A stretch of DNA of 64,000 nt, from assembly GCF_040802235.1 (NCBI RefSeq), contig NC_133170.1:46757501-46821500 (forward strand), written 5' to 3'. Shown here one piece after another: positions 38,385 through 51,586 of the stretch. Under the pieces are notes generated by a model. That model worked only from the letters and a program-made list of their open reading frames with translations. It had not been told where the DNA came from and ran no database searches. The position numbers were made by a program, and so were the translations under genes. Position 1 is the stretch's first letter. Each line of letters starts with the position of its first letter. This DNA is from Manis javanica (taxonomy: Eukaryota > Chordata > Mammalia > Pholidota > Manidae).

Positions 38385-38485
38385 TGTGATCTGTGAGACT
38401 TCTCTCATTTAATTATGGTCCGTATATACTTTATATGCTTATAAATGCATCGTAGTATCTATAATTGAAGGAAATCATCTGTTTT
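38385..38485 (+). repeat. Paralogue of the L1 pre-insertion site
   Basis: The segment containing CTTCTCTCATTTAATTATGG and GAAGGAAATCATCTGTT aligns with 33361-33407 joined to 35201-35260, that is, the host DNA on both sides of the 5'-half L1. Probably two copies of an old unnamed interspersed repeat. Confidence 0.7.
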
Positions 38486-38489
38486 GTAG

Positions 38490-40885
38490 TCTGGTTAATT
38501 AGTAAAAGCATCACTGTGGTTTGGACTTAAATGACTGTGGTTTGGAGAAAAATGACGTGCTGTATCTTGGGTCTGGTGTCATAGTAGGGAGATTGCTATT
38601 GGGCTATTTTAAGACATTTCTTTCTGTTTTGATATGAAGTCACTGTTGGATCCAGGCCAACATTGAGTTTAAATTGGTGTCCTGTGGATTGATGGTGAAA
38701 GGGCAGATTATAGGAAAATGCTTCCAAAATTGAATGCAGGTAGAATTTATTGTTTGGTATGATTTTTTTTTTATTTTACTGATGTATGTTTATGTAAAAG
38801 CAAAGCTAGCAACTATAGCATTAATGAAAGTTGAAAATTTTGCAGGTGGCTGTATTGGTAGTTGGCTGTTTGACAACTACTTTGTGTAAGAAAGATTCTA
38901 ATAAGGCTTATTATGTTTGTAGTGAATCTAGTATGGGTCTTTATATGAGCGTCATATATAAACTTGCAATAATGTTCAAAGAATGTTCCACTCAAACAGA
39001 ACAAACTTCATTAGATAAAACTGTTTAACCATAAGACTTTTTGTCACATTTAAGACTGTTACATCAGAGCTGTTTCAGATAGAAGATACTTGTTTAGGCT
39101 TTGGTGGATGATTTATAAAAGTAGATTGATTGGAAAAACTCCAGTTTGAATTAAACCTAAAATTCCTTATTTCTTATGATAATATTTGCTTTAATGGTTT
39201 TAATCTTTTTTTCAAATAACTGAACAACTCATTTTTGTTAAATGAAATCCACATGTAATATTGGTAATATAGACTGCATCTTTGCTGTCAGCTATATTAT
39301 TTTCTAATACCTTTGTCTAATTTAGCTTTGACTTATTACAAATAGTAGTTTAGTGTTGATTAAACCAATATATTGCAAACATGCATGAGAACTTAAGGTC
39401 TGAAGAAAGGAATTGCATAGTGGCTATTTAAGTAAACTGAAACAAACCATAGTTTTATTTAAAGTAAAAAAAGAGTTTATGGTGTCATCTGAAATTTGGA
39501 GATTGACACTTTCTTTGAGCCTTTAGTTAATGATACCATTTCTGCTTATGTAAGGTTTTTATAAATAAAGCAGTTAAAAATATATATGTCACATATAATA
39601 AGCCATTCAGTTTCAGGAAAGATACCTACTTTGTGGGGTTTTTTTTTCCAGTTTTGTTGAGATTTAATTGACATATAACATTGTAGAAAGCTACTACTTT
39701 GGTTAATTTGCTTGTTTATGGGAATTTATAAGGAAATCCATTTGACAATATGAATATTGGATAGCTAATAAGTTTGCTTTCGAAGTGAGGTTTACTGTGG
39801 GATGGTTTCATCTTCTTTTATCGATCCCAAAATAGTTTATTGGACACGATCAGGCAGAGATAAAGATCATATCCACCTTCTGGTATGTAATGCTCTGCTT
39901 TGGTAAGCAGAGGATCCTCTGTGCTGCGGCTGATTGGGAATTGGTGATTAGCTCTGAATTCGCTGTGCTTGTGCCTCTTAATATAGATTTTCAGTGTGAG
40001 TGTTAAGTAGATTACTGTGGTCTCTGGATTGTTTGTTGTCAAATATTTGATTGTGGTTTACAGTAAATCTGTCTGTCTGTATTTCAATGAGAATGTGGTT
40101 ACTATCTTCAGAAAGAGAAGTTAGGGCATAATTTTAGTTTGGCTTTTTTTTTTCACACAAAATTAAGAGTGCTTTTGTGGTTGATCTTTCAAAGTTCTGT
40201 GCTAGTTCATGTATGTTCTTATGACTATAATGAATTAATTTATAGAAATATAGTATATTAAAGCTATCTGCTTAATAGAAGGAGTCAAATTCCCTTAGTA
40301 CTCCTTTACCTTTCCCAGCAGATTACCTCTCCAAAGCCTGCCTTTTCGTTGCTTAGGTAGTTGTTAGCTATCACACAGATTATGTGTGAGGAAATGTCTG
40401 TGGGTTTACTTGTTTAGGCCATCGGAGAGGAGGATATTATTTGTAAGTTGTTTTTGGAGGGGGTAGGTGTGTGTCCCATTCCACTAAGAGTATGATTTAT
40501 CCTTGTTTTCTGGAACCTTAACAGACGACTACAAACCAGTTCTGTGTGTATGTCATGTTACAGATGGCATCCTGAATTTCAGTGCATCTCTTATGTGGTG
40601 TCCAGATAAGCCACTCTTGGTATCATATTGAAGGAACTGGAATCATATTCAAGGAACTGGCATGGTGTTTATTCTGAAAGTCTGTCATTTGAAGTTGTTG
40701 GGAATATAAAGTCTCTCTGAATTACATCGTTCATTGTACATAGATATGTTGATATTAGTCATTTTTAGAGGAAGCTACTCTATTTTAAAATTTGCCCATT
40801 AAAAATTTTTTTTTCAGGTTTTGAACAACCTGAATATTATTTTAAAGGAGCATCCACAAAATTCTTGAATAAAAGGTTGAATTAT
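38490..40885. other. Intron 3 stretch, mostly without recognised feature
   Basis: Contains only a short antisense L1 tail (39637-39700) and a 19-bp imperfect tandem duplication at about 40623-40660 (TCATATTGAAGGAACTGG / TCATATTCAAGGAACTGG). No exon seen. Confidence 0.45.
39637..39700 (-). mobile_element. LINE-1 3' tail fragment, antisense
   Basis: A T-run then CCAGTTTTGTTGAGATTTAATTGACATATAACATTG, the reverse complement of an old L1 3' terminus. Confidence 0.75.
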
Positions 40886-40889
40886 TTCC

Positions 40890-42460
40890 TCTTTTTTTTA
40901 TGGAAGTATAGTTGATATACAATATTATATTGGTTTCAGGTATATAACACAGTTGTTAAAACAGTTGCACACATTATTCAATCCTCACCCCAGCTAGTGC
41001 AGTTACTATCTGTCAATATAGGAGGATGTTGCAGAATCATTGGCTATATTGCATGCTGCCCTACCATCCCTGATCAATTTATATTGTGATTGGGAGTTTA
41101 ATTATTTCTTCTATAGGAAACACGTGCCTGTAATCTCCAGTTTTCTTTTCACTGTTTTTGTTGTCCTTGAGGTAAAAATGTAATGAAACAGGTTTTTTTT
41201 TTCCCTCTTACTTTCTGTCTCTATGTATTAGCTTATTCTGGTCGTGTATAAATGGAATCATACAATATGTGGTCTTTTGTGACTGGCTACCCTCATGAAC
41301 GTAATGTTGTCAGGGTTCATCCACGTGGTAGTGTGCATCAGTACTTCCATTTCTTTTTGTCTCTGATATTCCACTGTGTGGATACACTGCATTTTATTTC
41401 TCTGTTCATCGGTGGATGGACATTTGGGTTATTTCCACTTTTTGGCTATTGTGAATAATGCTACTGTGAACATTTATTTGTGTTCAAATTTTCGTGTGGA
41501 CATTTGTTTTCATTTCTCTTAGGTATATACCTGGGAGTAGAATTGTTGATTATATAGTAACTGTGTTTAACCTTTTGGGGAACTGCCTGACTGTATTACA
41601 AAGTGGGTGTACCATCTTACCTTTCTACCAGCAATGTATGAGAATTCCAGTTTCTATACAGCGTTGGGAATTGTTACTGCCTGTCATGTTGATGATAGCC
41701 ATAGTAGTAGGTGGGAAGTGGTATGTCATTGTGGTTTTGATTTTGCATTACCCTGATGAATAATGATGTTGATGACCACCCTTTCATATGCTTACTGGCT
41801 ATTTTTGTATATTCCTTGGAGAAATGTTTATTCAAATCCTTTGTCCATTTGGAAATTGAGTTGTGTTTTTATTGTTGAATTGTAAGTGTTCTTTATTTGT
41901 TTTAGATACAAGTCCCGTGTCAGGTATGTGATTTGCAAATATTTTCTCCCATTCATTTTCTTGATAGTGATGTTTGAAACACAAAGTTAAAAATTTTGAT
42001 GAAGTCCAATTTATTTTTCTTGCTTGTACATTTGGTGTCATTTCTAAGAAGATTGCCTAATTTAAGATTACAATGAATATATTCAATGCCTATGTTTTTC
42101 TTCTAAGAGCCTTTTAGTTTTAGTTCTTACATGTTGGTCTCTGATCCATCCTTTATATGTTGTGAGGTAAAAGTCCTACTTCATTTTTTTCTTGTGGATA
42201 CCCAGTTATCTCATTATTATTTGCTGAAAAGACCATTTTCCCCATTGAATTGTCTTGACATCCTTATTGAAGAATTGGTGTGTGACAAATGTGAAGGTTT
42301 ATTTCTGAACTCTCAATTTTATTCCATTAATCTATGTGTATGTCCTAATGCCAGTATCATGCAGTACTTGATTACTGCATTTTTTGCCCCACCCCTACTG
42401 TACTTTGTAATAAGCCTTGAATCAGAGCCTGTAAGTCCTCTAACTGATTTAGCTTTCATT
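40890..42460 (-). mobile_element. Old LINE-1 (L1M-type), antisense
   Basis: A T-run and ATGGAAGTATAGTTGATATACAATATTATATTGGTTTCAGG start the antisense 3' end. TATAAATGGAATCATACAAT, GTGTGGATACACTGCATTT, GGTATATACCTGGGAGTAGAATTG, and the ORF2 C-terminal region follow to about 42460. Decayed throughout. Confidence 0.88.
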
Positions 42461-42814
42461 GTTTAAACTTATTTTAGTTAAGGCATTCCTAGTATAGAAG
42501 AGGCCATGACTGGAATAAATCTAACTAATGTCTCACCTTAATCTTGATGAGGGCCATTGAAAAGAAGAAAATGTGTTTTCCTCATCATAGTAACTGAAAC
42601 ACTATGTTGGAAAAATGTGTGTGTGGGTTAACGTTTTTCAAAACTATGTTCTAGAACAGGAAGGCAGTGAGATAGAAACTGGAAACAGTGTCTATGTAGG
42701 TGTGATCTCACCAGTGAAAAAAAATCTAATTATTGTCACTAATTGTTTTCCCTTTGTGGTCACTGTGGTAATATGAATATAGCTTTTTGTAGCTTTTCAA
42801 GGATTTTCATATAT

Positions 42815-42925
42815 GATGTCAGTCTTTTCAACCACTCTGAGAGACTCCTGGGATTAAGTAAGTAGCTCAGGGTCGCACAACTAGAAATGGTTGATTTGGA
42901 TTTAAACTTACGTTTTCTGATCTTT
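42815..42925 (-). repeat. MIR SINE fragment, antisense
   Basis: GATTAAGTAAGTAGCTCAGGGTCGCACAACTAGAAATGG then GGATTTAAACTTACG is the reverse complement of the MIR core. Confidence 0.65.
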
Positions 42926-42929
42926 CATC

Positions 42930-44980
42930 TTTTATTTTTCCACATGTATGACTAGATAGAGAAATACATTCAGAATTACATTTGTGGCTAGCTCTTTGTG
43001 GTTCATTTCAGGAAAAAAACAACACACAGAAGAATTCAGAATATTACTGTACTATATTTACTTTGCATTCCAGAATTCCACAAGCAGTATGTAGCTGGAA
43101 CATTCTGAAAAGCAATATTTTGAGTGTGTGTGTGTGTGTGTGTTATTATTTCTGGTACTTGTTCATGTAAAGGATTTCTTTACCTCTGACAGTGCTTAAG
43201 TCAATGTTTACAGATGTCTGCACTTTGAGTACCATTGGTTTTTCCCTATTACTCAGCCTGATTTGAGGTCAAGGTCTCCTACAGTTCATGTTCGTATTTA
43301 TGAGGGCTTAATATTAGATCTGTGCTAGGACAACTAGATATCCAGGTATAGTTCCTAATCCTAAGAATCTGAGTATGGCTAATGGAGATACCAGGCATAC
43401 AGAACTGCTTAGAGAATTAAGACAAGAATAATGATGGCATTGTGGGTAGAAACTGCCACTATCTATGGTCTTTGTGAAACTTAAAATTGGTAATGCTTCT
43501 CCTCTTTACTTTGGTTGCTCAGAAGCCAATACCTTATTTGCTCTTTGACTTCAGTAATTAACTGCATTTTTTGTAGAAACCTCAACTCTGGTTGTATTTT
43601 CTCCTCTTATATCCATATTTTCATTTTGTACTTTTATACTAAATAATTTTTTTTTTGCACCACCTCAGTCTTTTTGGAGCAAGGTAGATAATGAGCAAAT
43701 AAACATTATAAATGAGTGAGAGGTGATGTGAATGTGTACTGGTTAGCAGAATGCTGGAATATCTCTGTGAGGCATCATTAGCATGATGAGATTTAAATAT
43801 ACATTGAAGACCTATGTTGTATAGGATACTGAATTATTCATATCTGTCTCTCTTCTCTTGAGAACAGATAATTGAGGAATATTTTGAATTCACTCCTGTG
43901 AGTTCTTGACACCATTGCTTCAGTGTTCAGTGGTTTTTTGCATAGACCTTACAAGAACACTAGTTTTAAATAACCCTTGTGATGTACCAAGTCATTAAAG
44001 CAGCTAAAGAATTGTCTGGGCTAGCCCCTGTGGGCGTGGTATCCTCAGAGCTGGCGTGTGTGTACGGACAGTGTGACAGAGAGACGATAAAACACGGTCT
44101 CCTACTTTACAGTCAGTTGGCCATTCAGAGTTTCAAGAATTCCAAGTGTGTTTATGTTCTCATTTCTGTACCTTCCTTTATGATTTTTAGGGTGTGCTCC
44201 TCCATTACTCCCAGGAGTTAGGTATGGTTTTGTTTTTGCCTTTACCTTGAGGCTGACTTTTCATGTGGTGCACAACCAACATAGAGCCTTCAGGGACTTA
44301 CCTGAGTATGTACCTGTGAGTACTCCAGGTGTAGTTGTTTGCTGTCATGTACCTTTACTTCAAAACAGTAATGTGGAGAAGACATAACTATCTCAATGAA
44401 GTCACCAGAAAAATTCCTCACTTTCTGATTTCAAAATGTTATTTTTTTACATCTGCCTTTAACCATAGATTTGAAATGTTTATTTTGTATTAAAAGGAAA
44501 TGTTGTGATAAAGTGAGTTTAGTGCCTATTACTCAGTCTTTGATATTTTATTTCTTTTTTTCCTATTTTTTGCTGCTTTAAGAATATTACAAGAATGTGA
44601 CTGAAAAAAAATATTAAATGGTCACACTGGGATTATATTTTATACTAGCAACAGAACATTTTATCACTTGTGTTAGTTTGCCCAGTTTTATAAGTGGTTA
44701 TTATTTCAAATTTATTACCTAAGCACTTTAGATAGAAAGTGACATATTACTATCTAACATGTAATATTTAATTCCCATAGCATTTTATCTTTTAAGATGT
44801 CCTGAAAAAACTATTATTTAGTGCACCCAGAGCATTTCTTTACAGTGATTATAACATTCATGCACTTATTTTTTACCAAGAGTTATTGTAAATAACAAAA
44901 TCTTGTTTTGTTAGTATATTTATTTCATTTTGAGAACAATGTGCATTTTGATTTTTAAATTTATGTTGTCAAAGTTTGCT
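42930..44980. other. Intron 3 stretch, no recognised feature
   Basis: AT-rich with a short TG microsatellite at 43124-43143. Small frames have no family signature. Confidence 0.4.
43124..43143. repeat. (GT)10 microsatellite
   Basis: A short pure GT run. Confidence 0.9.
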
Positions 44981-44992
44981 TTTTGACTATGA

Positions 44993-45780
44993 TTTTTTTT
45001 ATTAAGGTATTATTGATATACACTCTTATGAAGGTTTCACATGAGAAAACAATGTGGTTACTACATTCACACATATTATCAAGTCCCCACCCATACCCCA
45101 ATGCAGTCACTGCCATCAGTGTAGTAAGATTCCACAGATTCACTATTTGCCTTCTCTTTACTACACTGTCTTCTCCGTGACCCCTGACACCATGTATGCT
45201 AAACATGTCCCTCCATCCCTTTCTCCCTCCCTCCCTCCCTACCCGCCCTCCCACACCCCTCTCCTTTGGTAACCACTAGTCCCTTCTTGGAGTCTGTGAG
45301 TCTGCTGCTGTTTTGTTCCTTTAGTTTTGCTTCGTTGTTACACTCCACAAATGAGGGAAATCATTTGGCACTTGTCTTTCTCCGCCTGGCTTATTTTACT
45401 GAGCATAATATCCTCCAGCTCCATCCATGTTGTTGCAAATGGTAGGATTTGTTTCTTTCTTATGGCTGAATGGTATTCCATTGTGTATATGAACTATGTC
45501 TTCTTTATCTGTTCATCTGCTGATGGACACTTAGTTGCTTCCATATCTTGGCTATTGTAAATAGTGCTGTGATAAACATAGAGGTGCATATGTCTTTTTG
45601 AATCTGAGAACTTGTATTCTTTGGGTAAATTCCAAGGAGTGGGGTTCCTGGGTCAAATGGTATTTCTATTTTTAGTTTTTTGAGGAACCTCCATATTGCT
45701 TTACACAATCGTTGAACTAGTTTACATTCCCACCAGCAGTTCCTCTTTCTCCACATCCTTGCCAGCATTTGTTGTTCTTA
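44993..45780 (-). mobile_element. 5'-truncated LINE-1, antisense
   Basis: A T-run, then TATTAAGGTATTATTGATATACACTC, the 3'UTR, CTTGTCTTTCTCCGCCTGGCTTATTTTACTGAGCATAATA and the ORF2 C-terminus (minus-strand piece 45505-45768 with WECKLVQRLCKAIWRFLKKL). The flanks TTGACTATGATTTTT (44983 on) and TTGACTGATTTTTTT (45781 on) look like a target-site duplication with a 2-nt difference. Confidence 0.92.
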
Positions 45781-45794
45781 TTGACTGATTTTTT

Positions 45795-46295
45795 TCAAGT
45801 GTTCATATAGAACTGCTCATTTAAAATGTCTGCATACTTTAGGGACTTACTGGGATGTAAGGTATATCTAAAGATATATCTAAATCCCTATTTGTGTAGA
45901 AGCAATTCATTATTCCAAAATGTGTAATAGATTCAGGCAAAGCCATCAGTTAAAATTCATTGTCTCTTCCAATACATAGCAGGTAGATGTGCTCACTCTC
46001 CACTCTCACCTCGGTGGAAGATGACCCCTAGTGATAATTTGAAACAGCTAGAGGGAGAGGCAAGAGCCCTCATACCAGAACCAAGGTTTCTGCCTTGGTA
46101 CCTGCTGTTGCTTCCACCTAGAGTCCAGCACCCCCTTCTCCTACATCCCTCTGCTGGCAGTCCTGCTGAGCTTCATGCTCCAATTATTTTACTTGTTTTA
46201 CTTATTTTGGGGAGAGCTCTTTCTTTAATCTCTATATTTCAAGCTTGAGCGTTCAGCTGATGAACAGCTAATTATCCTGGGGCACCAACAGCTGT
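45795..46295. other. Intron 3 stretch, no recognised feature
   Basis: Between an L1 and a MIR. The + frame 46021-46248 has no family signature. Confidence 0.4.
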
Positions 46296-46299
46296 TGAA

Positions 46300-46515
46300 T
46301 GCTTTCAGTGTTTGAGGCAGTTTGCTGAATGCTTTCCCAGCATTATCTCATTTAATCTTCCTGAGTGTCCTTGAGGTAGATACTAGTTTTAGACAGTACT
46401 TTATAGGTGGCAAGACAGGCTTAGCAAGGCTAAGTAACTTGTCCAAGGTCATGAGTGAGTAAGTGGCAGAACTGGGATTTCAAGCTTGGTGTTCTTGACT
46501 TTAGAGTCCATGTGT
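46300..46515 (-). repeat. MIR SINE, antisense
   Basis: CATTATCTCATTTAATCTTCCTGAG, GAGGTAGATACTAG, GGCTTAGCAAGGCTAAGTAACTTGTCCAAGGTCATGAG and GTGGCAGAACTGGGATTTCAAG are the reverse complement of MIR in full order. Confidence 0.85.
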
Positions 46516-47062
46516 TTTGAGAGTTTGCTGTGCTGTCTTCCATTTGCAGAGTAGAGGTGGGTGAAACAGCCTGGAGCAGCACTATCCCAGGAGAGCTTGC
46601 TCTTAGGATGAAAGTGTTCTCTGTCTGTGTTGTCCAGCCCAGCAGCTACTAGCCTTATGTGGGAGCTTGAAAGGCGACTAGTCCAACTGAGTAAATGAGT
46701 CTCTAATTTTACTCAATTTTAATTAATTTACATTTAATTAACCATATCTGACTAGTAACTACTGTATCAAAACAGCACAGATCTAAAAAATAAGAATGTT
46801 TAATGCTTAAATTTTTGCTTCATTTCTTTTCACTTTTAGGTAAGGGTAAACTACCAACTCATTTTGACCTTCTTATATGGTGCTTGTACTTATGTAATTA
46901 TTCTACATAAGTACATACATACATAATTATGTACTTACAGTCATGTGTTTATTTGTCTCCCCCCTTCATTCCTACTAACCACCATTATATTCTAAGAGTC
47001 AGGAACTCTTAAATACTATTATTTTTTTAGAGCATCACACACAGTACCCTTAAGTAAAAGAC

Positions 47063-47359
47063 TGGGGGGAAGTTGGGGTTCCTGTGGCCAGGATCCTCAC
47101 TGAACTTAAACCACCTGGTGATGTAACTGGCCTGTTGCTAGGTTGCCGCTTCCACACCTTTAGGCAATAAGCCATTATTGTGCTATATAGAGAGCTCTGC
47201 CTAGTGCTCTGGACGGAGGCAGAGACGCTAGTGCTCCACCTGCTGCAGGGAGAACAAGCTGGGTAATAAACCCTTTCACCCCAAAGAAGGTTCTGCTGTC
47301 AATTTCTTTGGTCACAGTGAATCCATAGCGAACTTGCCCGGGGCTAAAACCCACTGGCA
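47063..47359 (+). mobile_element. Probable solo LTR of an endogenous retrovirus
   Basis: This 297-bp segment starts TGGGG and ends TGGCA, flanked by AGAC on both sides (47059-47062 and 47360-47363), a 4-bp duplication as gammaretrovirus-like integrases make. It has a TATA-like CTATATAGAG near 47192 and AATAAA near 47265, in LTR order (U3, TATA, polyadenylation signal, U5). CpG-containing and more GC-rich than its flanks. No internal retroviral sequence lies beside it, so it would be a solo LTR left by recombination. TG/CA end choice and the short duplication leave real doubt; I do not recognise the family. Confidence 0.6.
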
Positions 47360-47364
47360 AGACA

Positions 47365-50300
47365 AAGACCTTTATACATATTAATGTTATAAAGTATTGG
47401 TTATTATTTTTACTTCTTAACAAAATGAAAGCAATACTGCAAATCATTGATTTGCTCATAGGCTGTTGAAACTGGAAAGCTAATGATCTGGCACTCTGTC
47501 CAGCCCAGAGAGGAAATACCCTTCCCCAAGGACATACAGTCTAAGGACAAAGCTCCCACTAGCATTCAGTTCTGATAGTTCTTTGGGTTGCTTATTTCAT
47601 TGATAGAGTTAGATACATTTTATCTACTTAGAAAATTTAGATACAATTCATATAAACAAGGAACACAGAATTCTTTTCTGTGATCAAGTACATTTGAGAG
47701 GAACTGGAGTTATTTTGTCCGGAGAAGTGAAGAAACCCTAATAGCTGTGTTTAACTGTTTTCAGAGCCATAAAATGGAAGTGCAGTTAATCTTTTTCTGT
47801 GTGATTTCAGGGAGTAGAAATAGCACTTCTCTGTTAAATTAAAAGGAAACCATTTTCTTCCATGATAGAAAGGCTTCATCTTCAGTCAGAGCTTCCAGAG
47901 AAATAACAGGTGACTTCAGGAGATAGTACATGCCTTGTCTCTGGAGGAATTAAAAATGCATATTTGCTTATTCCAGAGGGATTTTCAGGTGTTAGATGTG
48001 GGATGGTACTAGGTGGTATCATCCAGCTGATGGGCCCGAGACAAATGAAGTGTACTTTTATCAGCCTTTGCCCTCTTCGTCCATTGGATTGTGACTCCTT
48101 TTTCCTGTCTTGTTTGCCTTTTTGGAGCCTATGGTATGTAATTTATATAGCTTATTGTCCTATTTAAAGCAGCCTGTTTATTTGTTATTAGTTCTGTATC
48201 TGAATTAGCAAGTGAGGCTTTTATTTCATTCTTTAGTTGTAACTTTTAAATTTATAAGAAAAGGAATAAAAGAATATAGGGAAATAAGAGCCTTGTGTGG
48301 GGCTTAGAGACATAAACCAATATTTATCAGTTTTATAGGTCCCAGGTTATTGTATGTTGTTTCATAAACTCCACTTACCTGACATAATGAAGAAATAAAA
48401 ATATTACTGTTAATCAAGTGCTGGTGTAAATTGAGTTAATCATCTAATGTAAATCTTTTGAATATTCAGTTGGTCAGTGTACATACTTTTAAGTCTATCA
48501 AACTGTGTAACAAACCCATTCAGAATCTTCACAGTATCTCCCTCATTCCTTTGGTCTTGGGAAAAATTTCATCCTTAGAAAAAACTTTCATCCTTAGAAA
48601 TTGGATAAATATTAGTTAAGAAAATTTGTGGCTTATTTGCAATGTGTTTTTTTCTGATAAAATTTCCATGAGCCGAGAAATCTTAGAATTAAGAGAACTT
48701 CAAAGTTTTAAAGACTTCAGATGACAGACTACAATAAAACTGCTGCTCTTTACACACACATGTGGACTGTTTCACTTATCATCTAATTGATTGAGACATT
48801 TTAAAACTTCTGTCCAGTATTATGAAAAGATGACTGATGTGTCTGTAGGCTAGGGCAAAATTCTGTGGCCTACTGCATCAGAGCAGAGTGGCCTGAGACC
48901 TGCCTGCAGGTGGGAAGCTGGTGGAAGGTGGCAGATGCACTTCAAGGGCTAAGGGGAAATCCTTGCCTGAAACTAGAGCAGAGTTTCTCAAGGGTGGCAA
49001 AACTGCTTCTTGTTTTAGGCAACTGACATTTTGGTGTTAGGCTCAATTTCACAGGCAAATGGAGCCCAACATGTGCAGTCTTTGGATTCCATGTGGCCAG
49101 GTAGTGAATAAGGTGGTCTGTAGGAGGGGACTGGCACTAACCTGAACCTGCTGGGGCAGTGTAAGATGGTCTAGAATGTGAGAAAGTAGAAGTGTAGGGT
49201 TTGGGAGTCAGGTCCCTTTGAGTAAATAGGGCAGGAATGGATAGGAGTAGTTTCAGTTCTTTCTGAGTTAACTGTCATATTCACCGGCATAAGATACAAT
49301 TGTACCTTCTTAGCCCTTGTACATCACTTCAGTAAATGTCCTGCAACAGCCTGGTTCAAAAATGATACTGTACATTTATGTTATGATCCTACTTTGCCAG
49401 CAACTGAGATTTGAGGTTGGGGGAAAGAGACAGAGAAGTTTTAAGAGGGGGCAAAGAAATTAAATTTCCGATACTCTTGCATTGGTTTCAAGTCCTTTAG
49501 AAATTTTTAGAGTTCATATAGTAGATATTTTGCCTTGCATGATCTTAATACATTGAAACAAATCCTTGTGCATTTTGCCATAAATTTGAATGAGTATAAG
49601 GGACTTCTGCCACTATCCAAATGGCCGGGACTATCTCCAAAAGGCTTTAGTTATTGCAGTACCAAATTAACATCATTGTAAGGTAGTGTTGTCTAAAAGG
49701 TAAAGTGGACCCCAAAGACAGCATTAGAAGTAGCCTCTAATATTATGTAGCAGACTTATTCCATTCTTAATTATCTGCATTAATGAGAAATTAATAATTC
49801 ACTATATATAGTATTTAAAACTATAAAATATGCATTAGATGGTATTCTGAATATACTATTATGGACAAAGTGTAGCCTCCTTAAATAGGTAAATATGTAA
49901 ACATTTAATAAGTGTTTATCAAAATTGTGTAGTAGTAATCTAAAGTTGATTACTCTTCTTCAGATGATATGTGGCCAGATGTGTCCAACTTTCAAGTGGG
50001 GAAAAGCTGTTAAACAGTTCTTCCAATTTTCGAGCTCACAAGTTTGGGTTGTTAGTGGGTTGGGTGCTGACAGAATCTTTTAAAAGAGAAATAGAGTTGT
50101 ACATGTTTCTGATGTCCTCATTCTCCATACTTGAAAAATTCTTTTCATTACTCGGTTTGCCATCATTTTCAGAAGTTAGGGGTTTGCACTGGAATATGAC
50201 CAAATTGAGTGTAGTTTTGTAATCAGCCAGCTGGGGACCTTGACTCTGGGTTTTGGAGACAGCAATTTTGGTTGAGAAGATTTCAGTCTTCCATGCAGAA

Positions 50301-50935
50301 GATGGTCAGACACGGATGTCTGTTTGGACAAATGTAAGTTGTTCAAGGGAAATATACATGTAATGCACCGCAAACCCCTCAGCTGCCATATGGTTGGGCC
50401 TGTCAGCTGGGGATCCAGCCAGGGAGTTCTGACTAATCTATAATGTAGGGACTGTAGTTGAATAAGCACACTTTTTCTAGATAAGAGATTAAGCAGGCTT
50501 AAATTGATATTTATGTGCTGACAACTTTAACTTGAGAAGTCAGACATAATCAAGGATTGTTGGGATTGACACCCATTGTCTGATAGAGGCTTGGGAAGTT
50601 GGGGATCTCCTGACATATTGATCCCTCTAGGCTTCGGGGATAAGCATCTCTTTCTAAGTGCTTATTAGAATTAGGGTAGAATAGAGCAGAGATGCAGTTT
50701 GCCTTACTGTTAAGAGGAGGAATTTGTTACAGGAATAAGAATAACCTTCATGTTTGACAAAGCAGCTGGTCTGAGATTAATAGGGAAGCCTAAGAATAGG
50801 CTCAAATTAGTACTGGGGCCTGGGAAACAGCAAAATCAAATTATGTTCTTGAATAAGAATCTGTAAGGTACTAATGTGTTCAGAAAATAACTATTACTAG
50901 GTTAAGTGAATAATAAAATAAGCCGAGTAGGACAT
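47365..50935. other. Intron 3 stretch, no recognised feature
   Basis: No repeat, exon or RNA gene recognised over about 3.6 kb. Confidence 0.4.
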
Positions 50936-50939
50936 ATTT

Positions 50940-51586
50940 TGAGATTAATATTCATTTAACATTAAACCCAAATGTTTTCTAAGGGCCTATTATGTGATCA
51001 GAATGGTGCTGGGTACTGGGGATAATACATAAAGGAACTCCAGCCTTTGTGGAGCTTACATTTCAGCTCCGAAGACAGTCTGGGACTTCTATTTCAGAAA
51101 AACCCAAAACTGCCTTAAGAGGAGGGGGAAATAAACAGACGTAATAATTGCTATGAAAAAAACAAACAATGGGTGAGTTTTAGTGTGGGCATCTACTACT
51201 ATTTTGGGTTGAAAGATTTTCCTAAGGAGATGACATCTAAACTGAGAACTAAATGAAGAAAACTTCCTAGCTGCACAAGGAGTGGGGGGCTGTGGTCTAA
51301 GAAGCTGCATGTGCTAAGAATCTAAAGCAGATATATGCTGGTGTTCAAGGAGATGGAAGAAGTCTGGTGTGGCGGGGTTGAAGAGGAATGGGGAGAGGGC
51401 AGGGGCATGAACAGCACAGGATAAGATTGCAAAATGAGGCTGGGGCAAATCAAGCAGTTTTCCTCTAGCTGCTAGACTGTAAGGAGGTGTAAGATGGGAG
51501 GCAGATGGTACTCCAGGTGATAGTGGATGGTATTTTGGGTTTGAGTGGTAGAAGTGGGAAAGGGAAAGAGGATAATTTAAGGTGTA
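50940..51586 (-). mobile_element. LINE-2, antisense, part 1 (interrupted by an L1)
   Basis: AAGGGCCTATTATGTGATCAGAATGGTGCTGGGTACTGGGGATAATACATAAAGG, TTGTGGAGCTTACATTTCAG, AGGAGATGACATCTAAACTGAGAAC and AGTGGATGGTATTTTGGGTTTGAGTGG follow the reverse complement of L2 from its 3' end inward. The order resumes at 54593 on the other side of a younger L1. Confidence 0.75.

Noticed and set aside
44043..44221. Small + strand frame in intron 3 (region 43979-44221) as a possible exon
   Set aside because: No consensus acceptor and donor pair in the right phase, and no similarity to the E2 fold.
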